From Dethiobacter sp. (GTDB lineage Bacteria; Bacillota; Dethiobacteria; DTU022): DNA of 10,895 nucleotides. This document shows, piece by piece, positions 1-6,293 of this stretch. Numbering within the stretch: the first letter of the stretch is position 1; every line of letters starts with the position of its first letter. The notes beneath the pieces are model-generated. The model worked only from the letters and a program-made list of their open reading frames with translations. It was not told the DNA's origin and searched no databases. The position numbers and the translations under genes were made by a program. The stretch covers positions 1 through 10,895 of the forward strand of contig JAGXSR010000106.1 in NCBI GenBank assembly GCA_018333405.1. The letters are read 5' to 3'.

Positions 1-34
1 CCGCGCCTTTCGCCATTCGCCTGTTAGGCCACAC
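1..34 (-). CDS. Possible 5' end of an unidentified gene (partial)
   Basis: A GTG at 34-32 opens a reading frame that runs to the window edge without a stop (11 complete codons, beginning M-W-P-N-R-R-M-A-K-G-A). It is preceded on the minus strand by GAGGTGA about 5 nt upstream, a good Shine-Dalgarno match. It would be the next gene after the pnp terminator, read in the same direction. The basic start could be the n-region of a signal peptide, but 11 residues cannot show this. No function can be assigned, and a chance SD/GTG pair is possible. Confidence 0.3.
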   Translation of the reverse strand, partial: MWPNRRMAKGA

Positions 35-61
35 GTCTTCACCTCGATAAGGAAATTATCA

Positions 62-112
62 GCTTGCACGGTACTGCATATTTATGCATGCGTACATTGC
101 CGTATGCTTGCA
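62..112. repeat. Nested palindromes with repeated TGCA sites
   Basis: The tract between the pnp terminator and the left edge has no convincing gene apart from the edge candidate. It contains a perfect 6-bp inverted repeat, TGCATA-TT-TATGCA, at 75-88. An overlapping imperfect palindrome at 85-112 has arms TGCA-T-GCGTAC and GTATGC-T-TGCA around ATTGCC. GCTTGCA occurs as a direct repeat at 62-68 and 106-112. TGCA starts at 65, 75 and 85, an exact 10-bp spacing, and again at 109. This could be a protein-binding operator for the gene to the left or a small intergenic repeat; I do not recognise the site. Confidence 0.4.
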
Positions 113-169
113 ATCAAATGAATAAGTAAACAACTGTTACACGCTTGAAGACACCAGAAGAGACAGATT

Positions 170-202
170 GGCAAAACGAAGGGGCGGTTCGCGAACCGCC
201 CC
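170..202 (-). terminator. Rho-independent terminator of the pnp operon
   Basis: A perfect 22-nt palindrome at 181-202 forms a 9-bp GC-rich stem (GGGGCGGTT with AACCGCCCC) around a CGCG loop. On the minus strand it is followed by TTCGTTTTGC, a moderate U tract. It lies about 95 nt downstream of the pnp stop codon and fits the end of the transcription unit. The plus-strand side lacks a T run, so it is probably one-directional. Confidence 0.85.
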
Positions 203-252
203 TAAAGGTAGATGACCGGAATCCTGATATGTATATCCTGGCGCCGGCCCCC

Positions 253-281
253 GGGCAGTGAATCAGTTAAGTATACTGCCC
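253..281 (-). other. Hairpin in the pnp 3' untranslated region
   Basis: GGGCAGT at 253-259 is complementary to ACTGCCC at 275-281, giving a 7-bp stem with a 15-nt loop, starting 17 nt beyond the pnp stop codon. There is no U tract, so it is unlikely to terminate transcription. It may stabilise the 3' end. It is short enough to be coincidental. Confidence 0.4.
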
Positions 282-297
282 CAATATCCCTGTTTCG

Positions 298-2496
298 TTA
301 GAATTTTTTTCGGAAACGTTGATCCCGATCCCGACTATCCCGATCCCGGCCATCCCGATCCCGCTGATTCCGGTCTCTGGGCGGTCCGGAGCGGCGCTTC
401 TGCTCTTCTTCGTAGCCTTCCGGTTTTTCCAGCAGATCTTTACGGGAGAGATTAATCCTGCCCTTGTCGTCAATATCGGTTACTTTAACTTGAAGCATAT
501 CGCCTAAATTGGCCACATCCTCGGTTTTTTCCACCCGGTGGTAATCCATATTGGATATATGCAACAATCCTTCTTTGCCGGGAAGGACTTCAAGAAACGC
601 GCCGTATTTTTCCACCCGGGTCACCTTTCCCAGATAGGTCTTGCCCGGTTCCACCTCCATGATCAGTGCTTCGATTATCGCCTTTGCCCTGTTTCCGGCC
701 TCTACATCCACCGCGGCAATAAATATTCTTCCGTCGGGCTCAACATCTATCCCTACGCCGGTCTCGGCTATAATCTTGTTGATCATTTTTCCGCCCGGGC
801 CAATCACCTCCCGGATTTTGTCTACATCGATCTGCATTGTGATCATCCGCGGAGCGTACGGAGACAGCTCAGGTTTGGGTTTACTGATAACCTCGTTCAT
901 TTTGGCCATAATAAATTTATATCCTTGTACCGCCTGCTCCAGTGCCAGGGCTAGAATTCCCTGCGAGATGCCTCCGATTTTAATGTCCATCTGCAGCGCC
1001 GTGATCCCATCTTCAGTGCCGGCTACCTTGAAGTCCATATCACCCAGAAAATCCTCCATGCCCTGAATATCCGAGAGGATTTCGACCTGATCTCCCTCTT
1101 TGATCAGCCCCATGGCGATACCGGAAACCGCCTTTGCTGTCGGAACTCCGGCATCCATCATCGCCAGGGAACCGGCGCAAACACTGCCCATGGAAGTAGA
1201 GCCATTAGACTCCAGCACTTCAGAGACTAGACGCAGTGTATACGGGAAGTCAGCTTCTTTGGGTACAACTTTCTCCAAGGCGCGCTCGGCCAGAGCACCA
1301 TGACCGATATCCCTGCGGCCCGGTCCGCGCATAAAACCGGTTTCCCCGACACTATACGGTGGAAAGTTGTAGTGGTGTATGAATCTTTTTGACTCTTCCA
1401 GCCCAAGCCCATCCAGGATTTGCATATCCCGGAGCGCTCCGAGTGTGCAGATATTGAGCACCTGGGTCTGGCCCCGGGTAAACAGCGCCGAACCATGGGT
1501 CCGGGGCAGAACGGAAACCTCGCAGCTGATCGGTCGGATCTCAGCGGGCGCCCGTCCGTCCGGACGAAGCTTTTCGTTTAAGATCATGCTGCGCATCGTC
1601 TCTTTTAAAACTTTTTCATATATAGCCTTTAGTTCAGCGGACTGCTCGGGAAACTCTTCCCGGTAACTTTCCATGAGCTCGTCTTTAACCGCGCCCAGAC
1701 GCTCCTCCCGCTTAAGCTTCTCTTTAATCCGCAGAGCTTCGGCGATTCTGGTCTGAATAAACGGCGCAACCCGATTTACCATTTCGGTCGCTGTATCCCG
1801 TATGGGAACCTCTAGCTTAGTTAACCCCGCCCTGGAAATAATCTCTTCCTGTTTGGTCACAATCTCCTTGATCACGCTGTGTCCGGCTTCGATGCAGCGC
1901 AGTATATCGTCACGGCTTACTTCATCTGCGCCCGCTTCAACCATCATCACCGCATCTTTAGTTCCGGCTAGCACAAGGTGCAATTTACTGCGCCTGGACT
2001 GTTCCACTGTGGGATTTACCACCGGCTCTCCGTCAATTAAGCCCATGATCACCGCTCCCACAGGGCCGTTAAACGGAATCCTGGAAATAGATGTGGCCAC
2101 AGAAGCCCCGATGATGGATAGTATTTCCGGAGGACTGTCCTGATCCACCGAAAGAACAGTCGCCACAATATGTACGGAATTGCGCAGCTCTTTGGGAAAT
2201 AAAGGCCTCAATGGCCGGTCAGTCAATCTTGCGCTCAAAATCGCCTTTTCCGTGGGCCGACCTTCACGTTTAATAAAACCGCCGGGTATACGCCCCACAG
2301 CGTAGAGTCTTTCTTCATAATCCACTGTTAAAGGAAAAAAGTCGATACCTTCCCGCGGTTCATCGGAAATTGTAGCGGTAACCAGAAGGACGGTGTCTCC
2401 GTAGCGTATTTGCACCGCTCCTCCCGCCTGCTTGGCTAACCTGCCTGTTTCTATAGTCAGCGTTCTTCCGGCCAGATCCATTGTTACTGTTTCCAA
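298..2496 (-). CDS. pnp: Polyribonucleotide nucleotidyltransferase (PNPase)
   Basis: PNPase is a trimeric 3'-5' exoribonuclease that releases nucleoside diphosphates using phosphate. It takes part in mRNA decay and can add 3' tails. Residue numbers are for a 732-residue product. The first RNase PH core includes FIKREGRPTEKA near 74-85. An all-alpha linker follows, then the second RNase PH core with the conserved LGDMDFKVAG at 484-493. The KH domain has the GPGG loop at 566-569, and the S1 domain spans about 614-685 (KYGAFLEV, GLLHIS). The last ~30 residues are an Arg/Asp pentapeptide repeat. The start is not ATG. I chose TTG at 2496-2494 because AAGGGGG lies 11 nt upstream. An upstream TTG at 2517 has no SD, and the first ATG at 2481 lies 26 nt from that SD. 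Last gene of the operon; stop TAA. Confidence 0.96.
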   Translation of the reverse strand: METVTMDLAGRTLTIETGRLAKQAGGAVQIRYGDTVLLVTATISDEPREGIDFFPLTVDYEERLYAVGRIPGGFIKREGRPTEKAILSARLTDRPLRPLFPKELRNSVHIVATVLSVDQDSPPEILSIIGASVATSISRIPFNGPVGAVIMGLIDGEPVVNPTVEQSRRSKLHLVLAGTKDAVMMVEAGADEVSRDDILRCIEAGHSVIKEIVTKQEEIISRAGLTKLEVPIRDTATEMVNRVAPFIQTRIAEALRIKEKLKREERLGAVKDELMESYREEFPEQSAELKAIYEKVLKETMRSMILNEKLRPDGRAPAEIRPISCEVSVLPRTHGSALFTRGQTQVLNICTLGALRDMQILDGLGLEESKRFIHHYNFPPYSVGETGFMRGPGRRDIGHGALAERALEKVVPKEADFPYTLRLVSEVLESNGSTSMGSVCAGSLAMMDAGVPTAKAVSGIAMGLIKEGDQVEILSDIQGMEDFLGDMDFKVAGTEDGITALQMDIKIGGISQGILALALEQAVQGYKFIMAKMNEVISKPKPELSPYAPRMITMQIDVDKIREVIGPGGKMINKIIAETGVGIDVEPDGRIFIAAVDVEAGNRAKAIIEALIMEVEPGKTYLGKVTRVEKYGAFLEVLPGKEGLLHISNMDYHRVEKTEDVANLGDMLQVKVTDIDDKGRINLSRKDLLEKPEGYEEEQKRRSGPPRDRNQRDRDGRDRDSRDRDQRFRKKF
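319..378 (-). repeat. 15-bp tandem repeat encoding the PNPase Arg-Asp tail
   Basis: Three units each contain a perfect CGGGATCGGGAT on the minus strand (plus-strand 322-333, 337-348, 352-363), separated by one variable codon, giving a 15-bp period. A fourth, degenerate unit lies upstream. They encode RDRNQ-RDRDG-RDRDS-RDRDQ, followed by RFRKKF and the stop. Because the period is a multiple of three, unit gain or loss would keep the frame. Confidence 0.9.
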
Positions 2497-2532
2497 ACGA
2501 TGTACTACCCCCTTCAATATTCCAGTATTTTG

Positions 2533-2565
2533 GTATAAAATTAAATCGCAGGGTTTCCCCCGCGA
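2533..2565 (-). terminator. rpsO-pnp intercistronic hairpin, possible attenuator
   Basis: On the minus strand TCGCGGGG pairs with CCCTGCGA around a GAAA tetraloop (2546-2565), an 8-bp stem with one G-U pair. It is followed by TTTAATTTTATA, a broken U tract. It lies just 7 nt after the rpsO stop codon and ends 49 nt before the pnp start. The shape fits a leaky intrinsic terminator or a processing/stability hairpin. In Escherichia coli the rpsO-pnp junction also carries a terminator and an RNase III stem-loop; that this one works similarly is inference. Confidence 0.6.
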
Positions 2566-2572
2566 GAATATA

Positions 2573-2839
2573 TTATTTACGCAAGCCCAGCTTGCTTACT
2601 ATATTCTGGTAGCGTTCCGGAGAGTTATTTCGCAGGTAGTTAAGCAACCCCCTTCTTCGTCCGACCATTTTCAACAAACCTCTCTGGGAATGAAAGTCTT
2701 TTTTGTGGCTTTTGAGATGATCGGTGAGATAGTTTATTCTTTCCGTAAGCAATGCGATCTGCACCTCCGGTGAACCGGTATCTCCCTCATGCATACAGTG
2801 CCGGGAGATAATCTCCTTTTTTTTCCCCTGATCCAGCAT
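2573..2839 (-). CDS. rpsO: 30S ribosomal protein S15
   Basis: Primary 16S rRNA-binding protein of the small subunit that binds the central domain and helps organise the platform. The 88-residue product matches the usual length of about 89. It carries the family signature blocks HEGDTGSPEVQIALLTERI near 17-35, HKKDFHSQRGLLKMVGRRR near 45-63, and a C-terminus ending KLGLRK. The ATG at 2839 is preceded by AAGGGAGG with 7 nt spacing, so the start is secure. It follows ribF by 106 nt containing its own promoter candidate and a structured leader, and precedes pnp. This rpsO-pnp pair is conserved across many bacteria. S15 represses its own translation in several species, and the leader here suggests the same. 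Confidence 0.98.
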   Translation of the reverse strand: MLDQGKKKEIISRHCMHEGDTGSPEVQIALLTERINYLTDHLKSHKKDFHSQRGLLKMVGRRRGLLNYLRNNSPERYQNIVSKLGLRK

Positions 2840-2846
2840 TATAAAT

Positions 2847-2913
2847 CCTCCCTTGTAATTAATCGCCGCTTAAGCCAAGTCTAAAGGCGGGAAACTTCAA
2901 ACCTAGCCTGCGG
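2847..2913 (-). promoter_or_regulatory. Putative S15 autoregulatory leader of rpsO
   Basis: The rpsO leader can fold into a long hairpin. CCGC (2913-2910) pairs with GCGG (2869-2866). AGGCUAGGU (2909-2901) pairs with ACUUGGCUU (2880-2872), leaving AA 2871-2870 bulged. UUGAAG (2900-2895) pairs with CUUUAG (2886-2881). The loop is UUUCCCGC. Two places in the stem show a G-U pair stacked on a G-C pair in the order 5'-GG/5'-CU, which resembles the GU/GC motif S15 reads in 16S helix 22. The loop UUUCCC can pair with the rpsO Shine-Dalgarno GGGAGG (with G-U pairs), giving a possible pseudoknot that would hide the ribosome binding site. Pairings were found by hand; the regulatory role is inferred from known S15 autoregulation. 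Confidence 0.55.
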
Positions 2914-2928
2914 TTCACAATGCAACTA

Positions 2929-2957
2929 ATTCTATCAGATCCGGATTACGTTTTCAA
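2929..2957 (-). promoter_or_regulatory. Candidate sigma-A promoter for rpsO-pnp
   Basis: TTGAAA (2957-2952) and TAGAAT (2934-2929) on the minus strand each differ from consensus by one base and are separated by exactly 17 bp. The -35 box lies inside the last codons of ribF. Transcription would start near 2922, giving an rpsO leader of about 80 nt that begins just before the hairpin. An independent rpsO promoter inside the larger operon is common in bacteria. Confidence 0.7.
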
Positions 2958-3977
2958 GGGCTGCATCAAGCCAAGCTGCAAGCGGTTTGTACCGTCACTG
3001 CGGTTTGTACAGCTATGAGCATCCGTCCGTAATTTGTAATAATGGGCGCCGATAAGGTCCCGTGCTTTTAGTATATCCAAGCCAATTTGCTCTTTCAGTA
3101 TCTTTGGCGAACTGAAAGCCTGCGTATCGCGAAGTTTTTCCAGAAAATAGAGGCAGATTTCCCGGTGATAAAGGTCGCCCTCATAATCCAGGATATAAGT
3201 TTCCATCTCCGGCTGTGCAAGGGAAAAAGTCGGTTTTTCTCCCACGTTAGTTACACCGAAACAGAGATTGCCCATGCCTGCTCCGCTAACCGCGGTCAGG
3301 TACACTCCCTTCCCCGGTTGAATCAACCGGGGAAGAACGGCAATATTTGCTGTGGGGTAAACCATTTTTTTGCCAATGCCTTCACCCTTAATCACTTTTC
3401 CACGCCGGAAAAAATAGTAGTTTAAAAGCTCTGCGGCCTCACCCACATGTCCGGTCAGCAAAAGCGACCGGATTTTTGAGCTGCTGACGATTTTTCGGTT
3501 ATACTCCACCAGCGGGCAGATATCAACACTAAAACCTAGCTCTTTGCCCCAGCAAGACATCATATCTGCACTGCCTTTTCCACCCAAGCCGAAAGAGTAA
3601 TCATAACCAACCACAACTCCGCCGACCTTCAGCCGCCGGCTCAATATATCGTGGACAAATCTTTCCGGAGACAAAACGGACATTTCAGCTGTAAACGGCT
3701 CTACGATGCAATAATCAAGGTCTAAGGCGGCCATCAGCTCCGCCCGATCAACAATGTCATTTAACAAGGCAAAAGAGCAGTCTTTACGCAGCAGAAAAGA
3801 CGGGTGCGGGTCGAAAATGAGTGCCGCGCTGCTACCTGCCGCTGTCCGCGCTTTTGCCACTACCGTGCGAATAATGGCTTGATGTCCCCGGTGTACCCCA
3901 TCAAAATTGCCCAGTGCCAGGTATAGCGGTCTGCGCTCACAGCCGAGCATGCGGCTTATTCCGTTGATCAGCTCCAT
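2946..3977 (-). CDS. ribF: Bifunctional riboflavin kinase / FAD synthetase
   Basis: Makes FMN from riboflavin and ATP, then FAD from FMN and ATP, in the cytoplasm. The N-terminal nucleotidyltransferase domain (about 1-180) has GNFDGVHRGH at 23-32, FDPHP at 55-59 and SSSKIR at 165-170. The C-terminal flavokinase domain (about 187-315) has YPTAN at 207-211, NVGEKPTF at 244-251 and the conserved METYILDY with a probable catalytic Glu at 259. The kinase motifs are slightly divergent: the usual glycine before the aromatic residue of GFPTAN is Val206, and the usual Arg of the GxRPTF block is Lys. At 343 residues it is about 30 longer than usual, the excess being a C-terminal tail with a short internal duplication. 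The ATG at 3977 overlaps the truB stop by 10 nt, with GAGGGTG about 11 nt upstream. Confidence 0.96.
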   Translation of the reverse strand: MELINGISRMLGCERRPLYLALGNFDGVHRGHQAIIRTVVAKARTAAGSSAALIFDPHPSFLLRKDCSFALLNDIVDRAELMAALDLDYCIVEPFTAEMSVLSPERFVHDILSRRLKVGGVVVGYDYSFGLGGKGSADMMSCWGKELGFSVDICPLVEYNRKIVSSSKIRSLLLTGHVGEAAELLNYYFFRRGKVIKGEGIGKKMVYPTANIAVLPRLIQPGKGVYLTAVSGAGMGNLCFGVTNVGEKPTFSLAQPEMETYILDYEGDLYHREICLYFLEKLRDTQAFSSPKILKEQIGLDILKARDLIGAHYYKLRTDAHSCTNRSDGTNRLQLGLMQPLKT

Positions 3978-4912
3978 CTTACTTGTTCACCCTCGTCTGC
4001 AGCTAAGTATTTTACTGTTTTCAGAAATATTGTCTCTCCGTCCGAAACCCATTGGGCCAGCCCTAAAAAACGGCCTTCTGAGCCATAGATCCTGATCGGC
4101 GTGCCTGTCGGTTCCGGCGCCGCTTCGGTTGTAAGCTGCTGATAGTCCAGAGCCCTGCCCTGTTTCAACAGGCGCTCTGCAGCTTGATCTAAAGTGAGGG
4201 CCGGCAGATGCTGGAGAGTTTTGTCCATCGGAATCAACAATGATTTTAAATTCCCCTGACCTGCTGCGGTCTGCAGATCTTGTAAAGTCAGAGCATGGTC
4301 AAGGGAGAAGGCGCCGACAAAATATCGCTCCAAATTCCATAAGCAAGCTCCGCAACCGATCCGCCGCCCGATTTCCGCCGCCAAGGTGCGGATGTAGGTA
4401 CCCTTGGAGCATACTACATCCAACAACAAGTGAGGTTGTCCGCAGGGGTTAAACTGCAACATATGCAACGAGTATATCTTTATTGTTCGTGCCTTGCCCG
4501 GGATACTTATCCCTTTGCGCGCCCAATAGTATAGGGGGCGGCCGTGGTACTTTACCGCAGAATAAGCGGGGGGCGTCTGCTCTTGTTCGCCGGTCAAATC
4601 CTGTAGAACTGATTTCAGCATCGCCTGATCCAGGTCCGGCACGGGATGCTTTTCCAGCACCTTTCCCTGGGCATCTTCCGTATCCGTAGCAACGCCCAGT
4701 TGGACTCCGGCCCGGTAACCCTTGTTGCTTTCCATCAAAAACTCCACCAGACGGGTAGCTCTCCCCAGGCAGATGGGCAATACGCCAGTCGCCGCAGGAT
4801 CTAAAGTGCCGGCATGTCCTACTTTTACTCCGGGGAACTGCTTGCGCACCTGATCGACACACCCGTGTGAGGTCAAACCAGACGGTTTGTTTAAGTTTAT
4901 GAACCCGTCCAT
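3968..4912 (-). CDS. truB: tRNA pseudouridine-55 synthase
   Basis: Converts uridine 55 in the T-arm of nearly all tRNAs to pseudouridine. The 314-residue product has the family layout. GHAGTLDPAATGVLP at 32-46 contains the catalytic Asp38; QTPPAYSAVK is at 112-121 and SKGTYIRTL at 169-177. A C-terminal PUA-like region begins near 235. Its ATG lies inside the last codons of nrnA (16-nt overlap), with GAGG about 5 nt upstream, which suggests translational coupling. The stop overlaps the ribF start. The rbfA...truB-ribF order is widespread in Bacillota. Confidence 0.97.
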   Translation of the reverse strand: MDGFINLNKPSGLTSHGCVDQVRKQFPGVKVGHAGTLDPAATGVLPICLGRATRLVEFLMESNKGYRAGVQLGVATDTEDAQGKVLEKHPVPDLDQAMLKSVLQDLTGEQEQTPPAYSAVKYHGRPLYYWARKGISIPGKARTIKIYSLHMLQFNPCGQPHLLLDVVCSKGTYIRTLAAEIGRRIGCGACLWNLERYFVGAFSLDHALTLQDLQTAAGQGNLKSLLIPMDKTLQHLPALTLDQAAERLLKQGRALDYQQLTTEAAPEPTGTPIRIYGSEGRFLGLAQWVSDGETIFLKTVKYLAADEGEQVRWS

Positions 4913-5898
4913 GCCGCCTCGCTGAAACGAACACAGGGTTTTTTTAATAAAATTTCAGCTTCCTGAATCACCTTTTCTTTAACAGCAAGATAAGGGGCAT
5001 TGACGCGGCATCCTGCCGCCCGGGGATGCCCTCCCCCGTTCATTTTTTGCGCAAGCGCACTGACATCTATCGTCTTGGAGCGGAAGCCTATTTTCACTTC
5101 TTCTGAACTTTCCACGTAGAACATGATCCCCAGCTCAACCCCTTCTATATCCCGGGTGTAATTAATCATGCCGTCGATCTCTTCCACAGTGGTTCCGGAG
5201 CGCTTCAGCATCTCTTTGCTAATGGTTATAACCGCAATACGGCTGTCGCAGAGCAGCTCGAGAGAAGATAGCGCCTCTCGCAAAAGCAGGTAATAGGAAA
5301 GTGGCCTCTCGTCGAAAATTCGTTGTGATAATACTCCCGGGTGCACATTGTATTCCAACAAATCCGCCGCGATACGGTGGGTTTCCGGTGTGGTGTTGTC
5401 GTATTTAAAAGATCCGGTATCAGTAGAAACAGCTACGTAGAGCGCTTCGGCAATGCTGTCCGTCAGGGGGATTTCTAAATCGGCAAGCAGGTGGAAAATG
5501 ATCTCACCGGTTGCCGCGGCTTTGGTATCGATCAGATTTTCCGTGCCGTAGTGTTGGTTAGTAATGTGATGATCAATATTTAACAGGCACCGCGCCTGTT
5601 TTATCGTTTCAGAAAAAGGCCCTAATCTTTCCAGGTCACTGCAGTCAACAGCAATGGCCACCGTGCCCGGGCTTAACTCCATCCCTTCAGTCAGAAACTT
5701 TTCACTTCCACGCAAAAACATATATTTACGGGGCACTATACCGGGCAAATAAATTTTTACCTGTTTTCCCAAATTAGACAGCGCTTCACCTAAAGCCAGC
5801 AGAGAACCGATGCTGTCCCCGTCCGGCAAAATATGTCCAACCAAGGTAAAATACTCTTTTTCACGTAAAATGTTAACAATACGGCTACGCTCATTCAT
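4897..5898 (-). CDS. nrnA: DHH/DHHA1 phosphoesterase, oligoribonuclease / pAp phosphatase
   Basis: NrnA-type enzymes degrade very short oligoribonucleotides to mononucleotides and remove the 3' phosphate from pAp, using Mn2+. The 333-residue product shows the metal-binding motifs in order: GHILPDGDSIGS at 21-32, AVDCSD at 83-88, IDHH at 108-111 and STDTGSF at 158-164. The C-terminal DHHA1 domain has GGGHPRAAG at 288-296. The first motif has Ile-Leu where S-H-x-x-P-D-x-D members often have other residues, but the His and both Asp are kept. The ATG overlaps the rbfA stop in an ATGA arrangement. A position between rbfA and truB is typical of Clostridia. It fits functionally with pnp at the operon end, since NrnA can clear the short remnants left by PNPase; that link is inferred. 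Confidence 0.93.
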   Translation of the reverse strand: MNERSRIVNILREKEYFTLVGHILPDGDSIGSLLALGEALSNLGKQVKIYLPGIVPRKYMFLRGSEKFLTEGMELSPGTVAIAVDCSDLERLGPFSETIKQARCLLNIDHHITNQHYGTENLIDTKAAATGEIIFHLLADLEIPLTDSIAEALYVAVSTDTGSFKYDNTTPETHRIAADLLEYNVHPGVLSQRIFDERPLSYYLLLREALSSLELLCDSRIAVITISKEMLKRSGTTVEEIDGMINYTRDIEGVELGIMFYVESSEEVKIGFRSKTIDVSALAQKMNGGGHPRAAGCRVNAPYLAVKEKVIQEAEILLKKPCVRFSEAAWTGS

Positions 5899-6260
5899 TT
5901 TTCAGGCTGATCCTTATCCATATCCAAAGTTTTTAACACCTGTTCGATCCGTGCTCCGTATTCCATCGAATTGTCCTGTTGAAAAGCAATTTCCGGAGTA
6001 CGTCTCAGCCTTATTCGCCGACCGATTTCTCCACGAATAAAGCCTGACGCCCGGAGGAGCGTTTCGTAAGTATCCCGCTTCTCCTCCTCGCTTCCGTATA
6101 TGCTGACATAGACGGTGGCATACTGCAGATCGCGGGTAAGAATCACCCCGGTAACGCTGACCAGTGAGGTGACCCGAGGGTCTTTGATCTCCAGATTAAT
6201 AATTTGGCTAACTTCCTTTTTGATCTGTCCGGCCACCCGGCGGGCCCTGTTTTCAGACAT
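5895..6260 (-). CDS. rbfA: 30S ribosome-binding factor A
   Basis: Small KH-fold protein that binds the immature 30S subunit and helps mature the 5' end of 16S rRNA; linked to cold adaptation in other bacteria. The 121-residue product has the expected N-terminal block (RARRVAGQIKKEVSQII), then DPRV near 28-31, the beta segment DLQYATVYVS and the C-terminal RRTPEIAFQQDNS block. Length is normal. The ATG at 6260 is preceded by GGGAGG with 10 nt spacing. It follows infB by 33 nt, without the ylxP gene found between them in Bacillus, and overlaps nrnA by 4 nt. Confidence 0.96.
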   Translation of the reverse strand: MSENRARRVAGQIKKEVSQIINLEIKDPRVTSLVSVTGVILTRDLQYATVYVSIYGSEEEKRDTYETLLRASGFIRGEIGRRIRLRRTPEIAFQQDNSMEYGARIEQVLKTLDMDKDQPEK

Positions 6261-6293
6261 GACTGATGATCCTCCCGTGAGGCTGCTTGGTCT

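Noticed and set aside
226..237. Inverted repeat GATAT-GT-ATATC between pnp and its terminator
   Set aside because: Short, AT-only outside the ends, with a 2-nt centre; easily expected by chance.
258..507. Plus-strand frames encoding Pro-Asp or Ile-Pro repeats
   Set aside because: The repeats are simply the other-strand reading of the CGGGAT tandem repeat in the PNPase tail.
2497..2572. Separate promoter for pnp in the rpsO-pnp gap
   Set aside because: AT-rich stretches are present but no -35/-10 pair with acceptable spacing was found.
4449..4934. 161-codon minus-strand frame overlapping the truB start
   Set aside because: Out-of-frame shadow of truB and of the nrnA end; Arg/Gly-rich composition with no recognisable domain.
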